Shown: positions 1 to 7,520, counted from the first letter of the stretch. The stretch: 21,368 nt of DNA from CAZYTO01 sp964650405 (GCA_964650405.1 CAZYTO010000066.1:1-21368), one strand, 5' to 3'. The notes: generated from the sequence alone by a model not told the origin. A program made the numbers and translations.

Positions 1-297
1 ACGATTGAATCGCAACCGTTTCATGGAGTTCTACATTTGTCGAACCGCAGCTCGGGCATTGAATAGGGACTCCAGCTGCGAACTCCTCAGCATTACCTTG
101 ACCATCTGGCAACTCCCAAAGGACGGCGGTGGTGGTTGATTGTACGCCCCAATTGCCGCAAACAGCGGTAGCTGTTCTAGCGGCTGGCAAATCCGGGTTC
201 CGCCTCAGCGCCCGCTTCGAATATCCTGAAGTGCCGCGAGCAACTCATCCTTTTCGTTCGGGCAACTACGAGGATGGACACGAGTTGCTACAAGAGA
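1..297 (-). pseudogene. Possible frameshifted zinc-ribbon protein fragment in a low-GC patch
   Basis: Read on the minus strand, positions 244 to 2 are open and give a protein-like stretch that includes ALRRNPDLPAAR, CGNWG, VLWELPDG and, near the window edge, a CxxC pair in CPSCGSTNVELHE, typical of a zinc ribbon. The frame has no convincing start: it is preceded by a stop at 247-245. A second minus frame (297 to 208) ends in DELLAALQDIRSGR, which would join naturally to the first after a one-base shift. This suggests a degraded gene or a sequence error. GC is visibly lower than in the rest of the window. A plus-strand frame at 129-320 (63 codons) overlaps it and cannot be excluded. The product continues past the left edge. 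Function unknown. Confidence 0.25.
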
Positions 298-460
298 TCA
301 GAGATCTGACACGGCGTTGAAGATTCGGTTCAAGGGTTGTCGCTTCTTCGAGATCACTTTCAAACTCGATCGCCAACGACGGTGCCAGTGATTACCTTCC
401 CACCATGATTCTAACGCGTTCCTCCCTCAATGCCTCGCAACCCTCCCCGTCTCCCCCTCG

Positions 461-1198
461 CTACACAGGCAAGTGCGCGATCGCACTGAGCCAGCCGCCC
501 AGCATTTCGCCGATGACGACGGCTACGACGTCGACGTAGAGGATGCCGGTGGCGGCCATGGTGGAGCGGATCTTCACCGTCCCCCAGACCATCGGGTAGA
601 GCAGGAGCGGGCCGAGGAGGCCCCACCCGGCGCGCATCCAGAAGAAGATGCCCTGGCGGACGGCGATCTCCTGCCAGCCGCCGAGGGCGAGGGCGGCGGC
701 AACGACCAGCAGCCGGAGGAGCGTCGCCGCGAGCGTGGCCACGCTGAGGCGCTTCAGCGGATCGATGGCCATCCCGCGCACGACGAGATACCAGTGACCA
801 AGGAGCATGGCCAGGTTCACGCTGCCGAGGAGGGCGATGCTGGCCAGCGCCCCGGCGACGCTCCAGACGAGCGATCCGTGCACGGCCGCCTGCCAGGAGG
901 CCACGCTCACACCGGCGAACGCCAAGCCGAGCAGCACCGAGGGCACGCGGAAGATGAGGCGTTTCGGATAGCGCAGGACGATGTAGACGAACGCCGTGAG
1001 TGCCACGAGCGTTCCGTCCGCAATGGCCAGCTCGCGCGCTTTGGCAAGTGCATGGGCCCCCGCCGCGCACGCCGCCAGGGCTCCACTGGTGATGAAGACC
1101 AGCCGGTAGAACTTCACGCCGGCATTGCGCCGCCCGACGAACGGAAGGAAAACGTACAGACCGGCAGCGAGGTCGATGAGGAAGAGAGCCAGGAGCAC
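461..1198 (-). CDS. Multi-pass integral membrane protein of unknown function
   Basis: The 245-residue product begins with a hydrophobic helix (LLALFLIDLAAGLYVFLPF) and contains about seven further hydrophobic segments separated by short basic loops such as RYPKRLIFR and IDPLKRLS. A conserved-looking GHWYLVVRGM segment lies near residue 140. There is no soluble domain and I recognise no family motif. The start is a GTG at 1198-1196; no in-frame ATG lies close upstream, and the region just upstream is low-complexity repeat, so a slightly different start is possible. The gene diverges from the deacetylase gene at 1375. It ends 50 bp before the low-GC left part. A role in transport or as a respiratory membrane subunit is only a guess. 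Confidence 0.75.
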   Translation of the reverse strand: MLLALFLIDLAAGLYVFLPFVGRRNAGVKFYRLVFITSGALAACAAGAHALAKARELAIADGTLVALTAFVYIVLRYPKRLIFRVPSVLLGLAFAGVSVASWQAAVHGSLVWSVAGALASIALLGSVNLAMLLGHWYLVVRGMAIDPLKRLSVATLAATLLRLLVVAAALALGGWQEIAVRQGIFFWMRAGWGLLGPLLLYPMVWGTVKIRSTMAATGILYVDVVAVVIGEMLGGWLSAIAHLPV

Positions 1199-1210
1199 GG
1201 CGCGCAGTCT

Positions 1211-1357
1211 AAAGGGCGAAGGGCGAAGGAAGAAGGGGCGAAGGAGCGAAGGACGAAGGACGAATGAGGGGCGAAGGTAGCGACGAACGCGCAGCTGCGT
1301 ATCCTTCGCCCTTCATCCTTCGCCCTTCGCCCTTCGCCCTTCAAAGGCGCCCTTCCA
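1211..1357. repeat. Low-complexity GAAGGGC / GCCCTTC inverted block
   Basis: The left half (about 1211-1277) is a degenerate run of the words AAGGGCG, GAAGGA and GAAGGGGC. The right half (about 1303-1342) is the reverse complement type, CTTCGCC repeated with CTTCATC variants. The two halves can pair into a long imperfect hairpin around GCGCAGCTGCG. The block fills most of the 176-bp spacer between two divergent genes, so it occupies the promoter region rather than a gene end. Positions 1304-1335 are identical over 32 bp to 2315-2346 on the other side of the deacetylase gene. Confidence 0.8.
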
Positions 1358-1374
1358 TCCCTTAAACTCTCTCC

Positions 1375-2265
1375 ATGGGTGCGGGCGAGCGAGAACGAAG
1401 GGTCATCCGGCGCTCATCCTCCTTCCCCACCGTCGCGCGCCTGATGCTGATTCCGGTCGCCGGGCTGCTCATCGTCATCCTCTGGAGCTTCATCTCCGCG
1501 CACCTGCCGGAGCCGTCGCCACAGCCGAAGAAGGAGGCCGGGCCGGTAGTGCGGGCGGCCACGGTGCCGCGGGTGACGCCTCCGCCGGCACCGGTCCCGG
1601 TACGGCACGCGGAGATCGTCTTGATCCTCGACGACGTCGGCTTCGACCATCAGCCGCTCAGCGAGGCCATGGGGATCGATCCGAACGTCAACTTCTCCAT
1701 CCTGCCGAATGCGCGCAATGCCGCGAGCTTCGCCAATGCCCTGTACGCCCGCGGATTCGAAGTGCTCTGCCACCTGCCCATGGAGCCGGAAGGCTTCCCG
1801 CGCGTTTCGCCGGGGCCGAAGGCAGTACTGACGACGATGTCGTCGGAGGAGATCACGGAGACCACCCGCGCCGACCTGGCCGCCGTGCCCCATGCCCGCG
1901 GCGTCAACAACCACATGGGCTCGCGGGCCACGGCCGACCGGCGGGTGATGTCGACGGTCATGGCAGCACTGCCCAAGGGAATGTACTTCATCGACTCGCG
2001 CACGACGTCCGGCTCCGTCGCTGCCGCCACGGCCCGCTCGATGAACGTCAAGACCGCGTCCCGCAGCGTCTTCCTCGACGACGTCGCCCAGGATGCCGCC
2101 ATCCGCACCCAGCTCCAGGCCCTTGCCACCGCCGCCGAACAGAAGGGCGTCGCCGTCGGGATCGGTCACATGTACCCCTCGACCATCCGCGTCCTCACCG
2201 CCGAAGCCCCCGCGCTGCGCGAGCGCGGCATCCGGTTCGTGCGTGCCAGTGACGTCGTGGAGTGA
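1375..2265 (+). CDS. Divergent polysaccharide deacetylase family protein (DUF610/YibQ-like)
   Basis: The 296-residue protein has a short cytoplasmic N-terminus, one membrane anchor (about residues 22-45), a Pro/Ala-rich linker and then a periplasmic NodB-like barrel. Diagnostic motifs are VLILDDVGFD (about 82-91), the HLPMEP motif after GFEVLC, GVNNHMGSRAT, FIDSRTTSGS, and the C-terminal VGIGHMYPSTI. These match the divergent polysaccharide deacetylase (DUF610, YibQ) family. Its substrate is not firmly known; the family is thought to act on an envelope glycan. The length is normal for the anchored form. The ATG at 1375 has no obvious Shine-Dalgarno sequence. The gene stands alone, flanked by repeat blocks on both sides. 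Confidence 0.88.
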   Translation: MGAGERERRVIRRSSSFPTVARLMLIPVAGLLIVILWSFISAHLPEPSPQPKKEAGPVVRAATVPRVTPPPAPVPVRHAEIVLILDDVGFDHQPLSEAMGIDPNVNFSILPNARNAASFANALYARGFEVLCHLPMEPEGFPRVSPGPKAVLTTMSSEEITETTRADLAAVPHARGVNNHMGSRATADRRVMSTVMAALPKGMYFIDSRTTSGSVAAATARSMNVKTASRSVFLDDVAQDAAIRTQLQALATAAEQKGVAVGIGHMYPSTIRVLTAEAPALRERGIRFVRASDVVE

Positions 2266-2314
2266 GCTGAAGAGCGAAGACTCAGGAATTCAGCCACTCA
2301 CTCGTTGCCGCCCT

Positions 2315-2346
2315 CTTCGCCCTTCATCCTTCGCCCTTCGCCCTTC
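2315..2346. repeat. Second copy of the TTCGCCC low-complexity block
   Basis: These 32 bp are identical to 1304-1335, in the same orientation, so the two copies flank the deacetylase gene as direct repeats. A partial complement (GAAGAGCGAAGA, about 2270-2281) lies just after the deacetylase stop codon and could pair with it. The 211-bp spacer 2266-2476 otherwise holds only pyrimidine-rich sequence leading to the next gene. Confidence 0.8.
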
Positions 2347-2476
2347 ATGCCGCGTCCTTCCATTTCTGCCGCTTGCCTTCCCTCCCGCCCTCCCCTACCA
2401 TGCGTTCGCTCACATAGCGGACCCCCTCCGCCCGCCGTTGGTTCGCGCAAATCCCCTGGCAGCCACACATCTCGCC

Positions 2477-3004
2477 ATGCATGTCTCCATGCAGCGTTGC
2501 CTCTTCGTTCTTGTCGTTCTCTTTCTCGCTCTCGTTCTCCCGCTTCCGGCCGCGGCTGGAATGGTCCGGGTCGTCGACGTCCCTGACGGGCGCACGATCA
2601 TCGTCTCCGATAACGGCCGTTCCAGCACCGTCACGCTCGGCGGCGTGTCCTTCGAGGGCGATGAAGCCGCCGATGCCGCCGCGTATCTGAAGCGTCTCGT
2701 GCTCGGGCAGTGGGTGCTCGTCGAGACCGGAGGGATGGTCTACCGGTCGCCCGATGCGCTGTTCGTCAACAACGAGATGGCACGCCACGCCTGGCGCGGC
2801 ATCCCGGGCTTCGTCTATCTCGGTACCGTCGATCCCGGTCCCGCCAAAGCGCGGCCTCGGGCGGCCGCGGAAATGCCTCAGGCGGCGATGGCGACGGCAC
2901 CGCTGCCGAAAGTCTCACAGCAGACGCTCAAGCGCCCGCACGCCGTCCCGAATCTCCCGAAGCGTCAGGGCGGTGTAGCCAAGCAGCAGCCCGGGCGCGG
3001 GTGA
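2477..3004 (+). CDS. Small secreted SNase-like (OB-fold) protein
   Basis: Translation from the ATG at 2477 gives about 175 residues. The frame is open further upstream, but only through low-complexity sequence. The N-terminus is a signal peptide (MQRCLFVLVVLFLALVLPL, then PAAAG). The mature part reads VRVVDVPDGRTIIVSD, VTLGGVSFEGDEAA, YLKRLVLGQWVLVE and MVYRSPDALFVNNEMARHAW, the layout of a staphylococcal nuclease-like barrel. The usual VDGDTI is VPDGRTI, and the first catalytic Arg appears absent, so nuclease activity is doubtful. The C-terminal 60 residues are basic and Pro/Gln-rich. The last 90 bp overlap, tail to tail, the end of the opposing regulator gene, which is unusual. An in-frame ATG at 2489 is an alternative start. 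Confidence 0.65.
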   Translation: MHVSMQRCLFVLVVLFLALVLPLPAAAGMVRVVDVPDGRTIIVSDNGRSSTVTLGGVSFEGDEAADAAAYLKRLVLGQWVLVETGGMVYRSPDALFVNNEMARHAWRGIPGFVYLGTVDPGPAKARPRAAAEMPQAAMATAPLPKVSQQTLKRPHAVPNLPKRQGGVAKQQPGRG

Positions 3005-4342
3005 AGCGCCGAGGTACGTGCGTGAGAACGGCACGAGATCGAGGCCCGCCTCTGTTCCGCGGCGAACGAGCTCGCGATCGCCGCGGGGCAGCGAAAGCAC
3101 GACATGAAACCCGCCCTCCGGCGCGGTGAACGTCGCCCTCCCGCCCAGGCGTTTGCGAAGCTCGTCCAGCAGTGCGTCGCGGCGCCCACGGTAGACGTGG
3201 CGCATCCGGCGGAGGTGTGCTCCGAAGTGTCCCTCGGCGACGAAGTCGGCCAGCACGGCCTGGGTGAGGACGTTCGTGTGGCCGTCGACCTGCGCGCGCG
3301 CACGGGCAAAGACGTCCGCCAGGGCCGGAGGGACGACCGCGTACGCCACGCGGATGGAGGGGAACATCGTCTTGGTGAACGTCCCGATGTAGATGACGCG
3401 CGCGTCGTCCGCCAGGCCCTGGATGGCCGCGACGGGCCGGCCGTCATACCGGAACTCGCTGTTGTAGTCGTCCTCGACGATGAAGCCGCCGCGCTCCCGC
3501 GCCCGCTGCAGCAAGGCCAGCCGCCGCTCCAGCGAGAGCGTCACGGCCAGCGGATACTGATTCGACGGCGTGACATAGACGAGCTTCGCCTCGCCCCGCA
3601 TCTCCTCCACGCGCATGCCGTCGCCGTCGACGGGCACCGGCACGAGCTCGGCGCCCGCGGCGCGGAATGCCGCACGTGCACCGGGATAGCCGGGCTCCTC
3701 GATCCAGACGCGGTCGCCGGGATCGAGCAGCAGCCGCGCCGTGAGGTCGATGGCCTGCTGCGAGCTGGTCAGGATGAGGACCTGCTCCGGCGCGCAGCGG
3801 ACGCCGCGCGAGGCGTTGAGATAGGCCGCCACCGCCTCGCGGAGCGCCGGCAGGCCGGCCGGATCGCCATAGCCGAGGAGCACGGCAGGGAATTGGCGGG
3901 AGCGGCGGACGAGCAGGCGGTGCCAGGTGTCATACGGAAACGAGCGCACGTCGGCGTTGCCGGCGTTGAACGGGAGGACGCGCGCCGGCTCCACGCAGGC
4001 GCTCTCCCGCGCCACGAGCCGGCCGCGGGCCGAAAGGTCGCGCAATGAGATGCTGCTCCGCCGCGCGCGCGGCGCGCGCTCGATCTGCGCGACGTACGTC
4101 CCGTCGCCCACGCGGCGCTCCAGGTAGCCCTCCTGCGCCAATCGCGCAAAGGCCTCCTCCGCCGTGTTCCGGGAGACACCGATGCCGCCCGCCAGCGCCC
4201 GCGTGGACGGCAGGCGCGTCCCGGCCACGAGCCCTCCGGCCAGGATCGCCGAACGGATCGACGCGTAGAGCTGCGCGTGCAGCGGCCCCTCGCCGCTCAG
4301 CGATTCGAGAAGGTTGACGACGATGGGATCGCGGAAATTCAA
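2915..4342 (-). CDS. MocR-type GntR/aminotransferase-fold transcriptional regulator
   Basis: The 475-residue protein has an N-terminal GntR winged helix (about 15-85: LHAQLYASIRSAILAG, LPSTRALAGGIGVSRNT, GYLERRVGDGTYVA) fused to a fold-type-I aminotransferase domain. The PLP lysine is K324 in YIGTFTKTMFPSIRVAY; FIVEDDYNSEFRY and VWIEEPGYPGAR are further family motifs. Family members sense PLP or PLP-amine adducts and usually control a neighbouring or divergent gene. Here the divergent gene encodes a rhodanese, 78 bp away. The start appears to be TTG at 4342, with AGGA a few bases upstream; no nearby ATG fits. The length is normal. The effector and target are inferred from position only. Confidence 0.92.
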   Translation of the reverse strand: MNFRDPIVVNLLESLSGEGPLHAQLYASIRSAILAGGLVAGTRLPSTRALAGGIGVSRNTAEEAFARLAQEGYLERRVGDGTYVAQIERAPRARRSSISLRDLSARGRLVARESACVEPARVLPFNAGNADVRSFPYDTWHRLLVRRSRQFPAVLLGYGDPAGLPALREAVAAYLNASRGVRCAPEQVLILTSSQQAIDLTARLLLDPGDRVWIEEPGYPGARAAFRAAGAELVPVPVDGDGMRVEEMRGEAKLVYVTPSNQYPLAVTLSLERRLALLQRARERGGFIVEDDYNSEFRYDGRPVAAIQGLADDARVIYIGTFTKTMFPSIRVAYAVVPPALADVFARARAQVDGHTNVLTQAVLADFVAEGHFGAHLRRMRHVYRGRRDALLDELRKRLGGRATFTAPEGGFHVVLSLPRGDRELVRRGTEAGLDLVPFSRTYLGASPAPGLLLGYTALTLREIRDGVRALERLL

Positions 4343-4420
4343 TGGTCCTTTGACCGCGCCGGAATTGGCCCCATCGGTGGAGCCATTTATCCATGATACT
4401 CGCAGGCGTCAGGAGGCATC
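4343..4420 (+). promoter_or_regulatory. Divergent promoter/operator region between MocR regulator and rhodanese
   Basis: For the rhodanese gene a plausible promoter is TTGGCC (4365-4370), 17 bp, then TATCCA (4388-4393). A strong AGGAGG (4411-4416) lies five bases before the ATG. Two similar words, AATGGTCC (4341-4348) and AATTGGCCC (from 4363), stand about two helical turns apart, and GGTCCTTTGACC (4344-4355) is an interrupted palindrome. MocR regulators commonly bind paired half-sites in such divergent regions. The assignment is by eye. Confidence 0.4.
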
Positions 4421-4873
4421 ATGCAGACCAAGACCTCATCCGTCCTCGAATACCCCGTCACCGCGCGTGCCGAGGCGCTGCGGCACTTCGAAGAGAAACT
4501 CGCCCTCACCTGCGATCCGGCGGACGTGGCCGCGGACCTCGCCGACGGTGTCGACGGCTTCGTCCTCATCGACGCGCGCAAGCCGGAGACGTTCGCTGCC
4601 GGGCACATCCCCGGCGCGATCAACATCCCCCACCGCACCATGACGCCCGAGTCGACGGCCCATCTCGACCGCGGCAAGGTCATGATCGTCTACTGCGACG
4701 GCATCGGCTGCAACGGCTCGATCAAGGGCGCCTACCGGCTGACCCAGCTCGGCTTCCGCGCCAAGGAGCTCCTCGGCGGCATCGACTGGTGGCGCCGAGA
4801 CGGCTATGAAGTGCACAGTTCCAACGGAGCCGCCGGTGGCGCCGCCGCCGGCGGGATCGCCTGCGGATGCTGA
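4421..4873 (+). CDS. Single-domain rhodanese-like sulfurtransferase
   Basis: The 150-residue cytoplasmic protein carries one rhodanese domain: FVLIDARKPETFAAGHIPGA (about 47-66), then MIVYCDGIGCNGSIKGAYRL with the probable persulfide-forming Cys92 and a second Cys97, then GFRAKELLGGIDWWRRDGYE. The CxxxxCNGS loop differs from the classical CRxGxR loop and fits a subfamily often found beside MocR-type regulators. The C-terminus is Gly/Ala-rich and ends CGC, adding two cysteines. AGGAGG precedes the ATG. The stop overlaps the start of the ATP-grasp gene within ATGCTGA, so the two are probably translationally coupled. Sulfur donor and acceptor are unknown. Confidence 0.9.
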   Translation: MQTKTSSVLEYPVTARAEALRHFEEKLALTCDPADVAADLADGVDGFVLIDARKPETFAAGHIPGAINIPHRTMTPESTAHLDRGKVMIVYCDGIGCNGSIKGAYRLTQLGFRAKELLGGIDWWRRDGYEVHSSNGAAGGAAAGGIACGC

Positions 4874-5760
4874 CCGCGCTCGTCACCTGCGCCCGCCTGC
4901 CACAACTGACGGACGACGACCGCTTGTTCGCCGCCGCCCTTCGGGAGAATGGCGCCGAGCCGCGAGCCGTCGTCTGGGACGACCCGGCGGTCGACTGGAC
5001 GTCGTTCGACGCCATCGTCCTCCGCTCGACGTGGGACTACCACCTCCGCATCGGCGAGTTCCTGGCATGGCTCGACGCTCTCGAGGCGTGCGGCGCGAAA
5101 GTGTGGAACCCCGTCCCGCTGCTGCGCTGGAACACCGACAAGTCGTACCTGCGCGACCTCGACGTCCCGCGCGTGCCGACCGCGTTCGTGCCCCGCGGGG
5201 GCGACGTGCGCCGGGCCATGCGCGAGCACGGCTGGCGCCGCGCCGTCGTCAAGCCGTCAGTCTCCGCCACCGCGTACGAGACCTTCATCGTGGAGGACGG
5301 ACAATCGTGTCCGTCCCCCGTCCGCGAAGTTCTCGTCCAGCCGTTCCTCCACGAAATCGTCCGCGACGGAGAATGGTCGCTCCTCTTCTTCGGCGGCGAG
5401 TACAGCCACGCCGTGCTGAAACGCGCCAGGCCGGGCGACTTCCGCGTGCAGAACGATTTCGGCGGCACGTTCGAGGTGCGCGAGCCCGGTGCGGCGGTGG
5501 TCGACGGCGCCGCGCGCGTCCTGGCCGCGGTGCCGCCGGCGCTCTACGCGCGCGTGGACGGCGTAGTGATCGATGGCGTCTTCACGCTCATGGAGCTGGA
5601 GCTGATCGAGCCGGTGCTCTTCTTCGGCCAGCATCCCCAGGCCGCGGCCCGCCTGACTCGGCAGCTTTTCTTTTCCGCCGCTGCTGTGTCTAAGAGTGCG
5701 AAGGGGACACTCTCATGGCACGCAGAAGCAAGCGCATCACCCTCTCCTCCACCTCGCTGA
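4867..5760 (+). CDS. ATP-grasp domain ligase (RimK / DcsG-like)
   Basis: The 297-residue product resembles ATP-grasp ligases of the glutathione synthetase/RimK type, near the DcsG-like group. An N-terminal pre-ATP-grasp region includes FDAIVLRSTWDYH. It is followed by WNTDKSYLRDL, the nucleotide-binding strand AVVKPSVSATAYET, EVLVQPFL, EWSLLFFGGEYSHAVLKR, and the metal-binding segment LMELELIEPVLFF. Such enzymes join a carboxylate to an amine with ATP; the substrate is unknown. The gene overlaps the rhodanese stop. A 26-bp palindromic repeat copy (5290-5315) is read in frame as VEDGQSCPS in a loop before EVLVQPFL. The last ~25 residues (after AARLTRQLF) look non-native and run 46 bp into the VWA gene, so the true end may have been lost or a frameshift may lie near the T-rich run at 5666-5675. 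Confidence 0.85.
   Translation: MLTALVTCARLPQLTDDDRLFAAALRENGAEPRAVVWDDPAVDWTSFDAIVLRSTWDYHLRIGEFLAWLDALEACGAKVWNPVPLLRWNTDKSYLRDLDVPRVPTAFVPRGGDVRRAMREHGWRRAVVKPSVSATAYETFIVEDGQSCPSPVREVLVQPFLHEIVRDGEWSLLFFGGEYSHAVLKRARPGDFRVQNDFGGTFEVREPGAAVVDGAARVLAAVPPALYARVDGVVIDGVFTLMELELIEPVLFFGQHPQAAARLTRQLFFSAAAVSKSAKGTLSWHAEASASPSPPPR
5290..5315. repeat. Palindromic repeat copy inside the ATP-grasp gene
   Basis: This 26-bp stretch matches 14900-14925 at 25 of 26 positions. It contains a perfect hairpin: GACGGACA, a 4-base loop (ATCG), TGTCCGTC. It is translated in frame within the ligase gene. Confidence 0.85.
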
Positions 5761-7520
5761 CCGTCGTCCTCATGCTGTCGGGAGCGCTCTTCCTCACGCT
5801 GGCCTTCGTGACTTGCCGGAGGGAGGCGCTGCCCACCGCCGCGCCGAAGTCTGCCGCGCCGCGCTCCTACCTGGTCAACGCCGCTCCCCCGCCCCCGGCC
5901 GGCGACTCGAAGTCGGTCGCCGCGGGCAATGGCGACCGCGACGGGTACTACCAGGTGCCGGAAAAGCCCACGGTCGTCTTCGGCGGCGTGGCAGGCAGTG
6001 TGGCCGGCGGGGTGGCGGGAGGGACCATCGGCACGACGAACGCGCCTCAGCCGAGCGCCGTCGACGACTTCGAGGACGGCGGCCGGGCCCTCACCACCGA
6101 GGAGTACGGCCGGTTCGAGGAGAACCCCTTCCAGCGAACGGTCGATCATCCGCTCTCCACCTTCTCCGCCGACGTCGACCGTGCGGCTTTCAGCAACGTC
6201 CGGCGCATGCTCGGCAGCGGCCAGCTTCCGCCCCGCGACGCCGTGCGCATCGAGGAGATGATCAATTACTTCTCGTATGACTATCCCGAGCCGAAGGGCG
6301 GCGACCCGTTCTCGGTCACGACGGAAGTGGCGGCCTGTCCGTGGGACCCGGCGCACCGGTTGATGCTGGTCGGTCTGCAGACGCGAAAGATCAAAACGGC
6401 CGACCTGCCGCCGAACAACCTGGTCTTCCTGGTCGACGTGAGCGGCTCGATGTTCGAGCCGAACAAGCTGCCCTTGCTCAAGGAGTCGCTGTCGCTGCTC
6501 GTCGAACAGCTCCGGCCGCAGGACCGCGTGTCGCTCGTGGCGTACGCCGGCAACGCGGGACTGGTGCTTCCGTCGACGCCCGGCTCGCAGAAGGGAGCCA
6601 TCCTGGCGGCCATCGAGCAGCTCGAAGCGGGCGGCTCCACGGCGGGCGGCGAAGGGATCAAGCTGGCCTACAAGGTCGCGAAGGAGAACTTCATCCGCGA
6701 CGGAAACAACCGCGTCATCCTCTCCACGGACGGCGATTTCAACGTCGGCGTGACGTCCGACGGCGAGCTGCAGCGGCTGATCGAGTCGAAACGGGACGAC
6801 GGCATCTTCCTCACCGTCCTCGGCTTCGGTACCGGCAACATCAAGGACTCGAAGATGGAGTTGCTCGCCGACAATGGCAACGGCAACTACGCCTACATCG
6901 ACACGATCGGCGAGGCGCGCAAGACGCTGGTCAGCGAGATGGGGGCGACGCTCTTCACCGTGGCCAAGGACGTGAAACTGCAGATCGAGTTCAACCCGGC
7001 CCGCGTCGCCGCCTACCGCCTCATCGGCTACGAAAAGCGCCTCCTGCGCAAGGAGGACTTCAACGACGACACTAAGGACGCCGGGGAGATCGGCGCCGGC
7101 CACTCGGTGACGGCGCTCTACGAGCTCGTGCCGCCGGGAGGCGACTCCGCCGTCCCGTCCGTCGATCCGCTGAAGTACCAGACGCAGAGCGTCAAGGCGT
7201 CGCCGGAGCTGCTGACTCTGAAGATCCGCTACAAGGCTCCCGACGGCGACACGAGCAGACTGATGACCGACACCGTGGCCGACACGGAGGTGGGGTTTGC
7301 CACCGCCAGCGACAACCTCCGCTTCGCCGCCGCTGTGACCGAGCTGGGGATGCTGCTCCGCGATTCGAAGTGGAAAGGGACGTCGTCTCTCGCCGACGTG
7401 CAGCGCATCGCCTCGCACGCCACGGGCCGCGACGTCGAAGGCTACCGCCGCGATTTCCTCGGCATGCTGAGCGACGCCCAGCGCGTGCTCGCGCCGGCGC
7501 AGGAGACAGCGAGCAGGTAG
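5715..7520 (+). CDS. YfbK-type von Willebrand factor A domain protein
   Basis: The 601-residue protein has a basic start and one N-terminal membrane segment (about 14-35), then a low-complexity linker. The YfbK N-terminal domain begins near residue 140 (FSADVDRAAFSNVRRML, VRIEEMINYFSYDYPEP). A VWA domain follows with an intact MIDAS motif, DVSGS at 241-245, a Thr in GGSTAGGEG, and Asp in LSTDGDFNVGV. The C-terminal DUF3520-like part runs from about 420 to LGMLLRDSKWKGT and the end. Domain order and length are typical. It probably binds a divalent cation and a protein partner on the outer face of the membrane; the partner is unknown. AGGGG precedes the ATG at 5715. The start lies inside the preceding ligase frame, so co-transcription is likely. 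Confidence 0.93.
   Translation: MARRSKRITLSSTSLTVVLMLSGALFLTLAFVTCRREALPTAAPKSAAPRSYLVNAAPPPPAGDSKSVAAGNGDRDGYYQVPEKPTVVFGGVAGSVAGGVAGGTIGTTNAPQPSAVDDFEDGGRALTTEEYGRFEENPFQRTVDHPLSTFSADVDRAAFSNVRRMLGSGQLPPRDAVRIEEMINYFSYDYPEPKGGDPFSVTTEVAACPWDPAHRLMLVGLQTRKIKTADLPPNNLVFLVDVSGSMFEPNKLPLLKESLSLLVEQLRPQDRVSLVAYAGNAGLVLPSTPGSQKGAILAAIEQLEAGGSTAGGEGIKLAYKVAKENFIRDGNNRVILSTDGDFNVGVTSDGELQRLIESKRDDGIFLTVLGFGTGNIKDSKMELLADNGNGNYAYIDTIGEARKTLVSEMGATLFTVAKDVKLQIEFNPARVAAYRLIGYEKRLLRKEDFNDDTKDAGEIGAGHSVTALYELVPPGGDSAVPSVDPLKYQTQSVKASPELLTLKIRYKAPDGDTSRLMTDTVADTEVGFATASDNLRFAAAVTELGMLLRDSKWKGTSSLADVQRIASHATGRDVEGYRRDFLGMLSDAQRVLAPAQETASR

Noticed and set aside
2093..2476. N-terminal extension of the SNase-like gene back to 2093
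   Set aside because: It overlaps the deacetylase gene in another frame and then crosses low-complexity spacer; the signal peptide begins at 2477.
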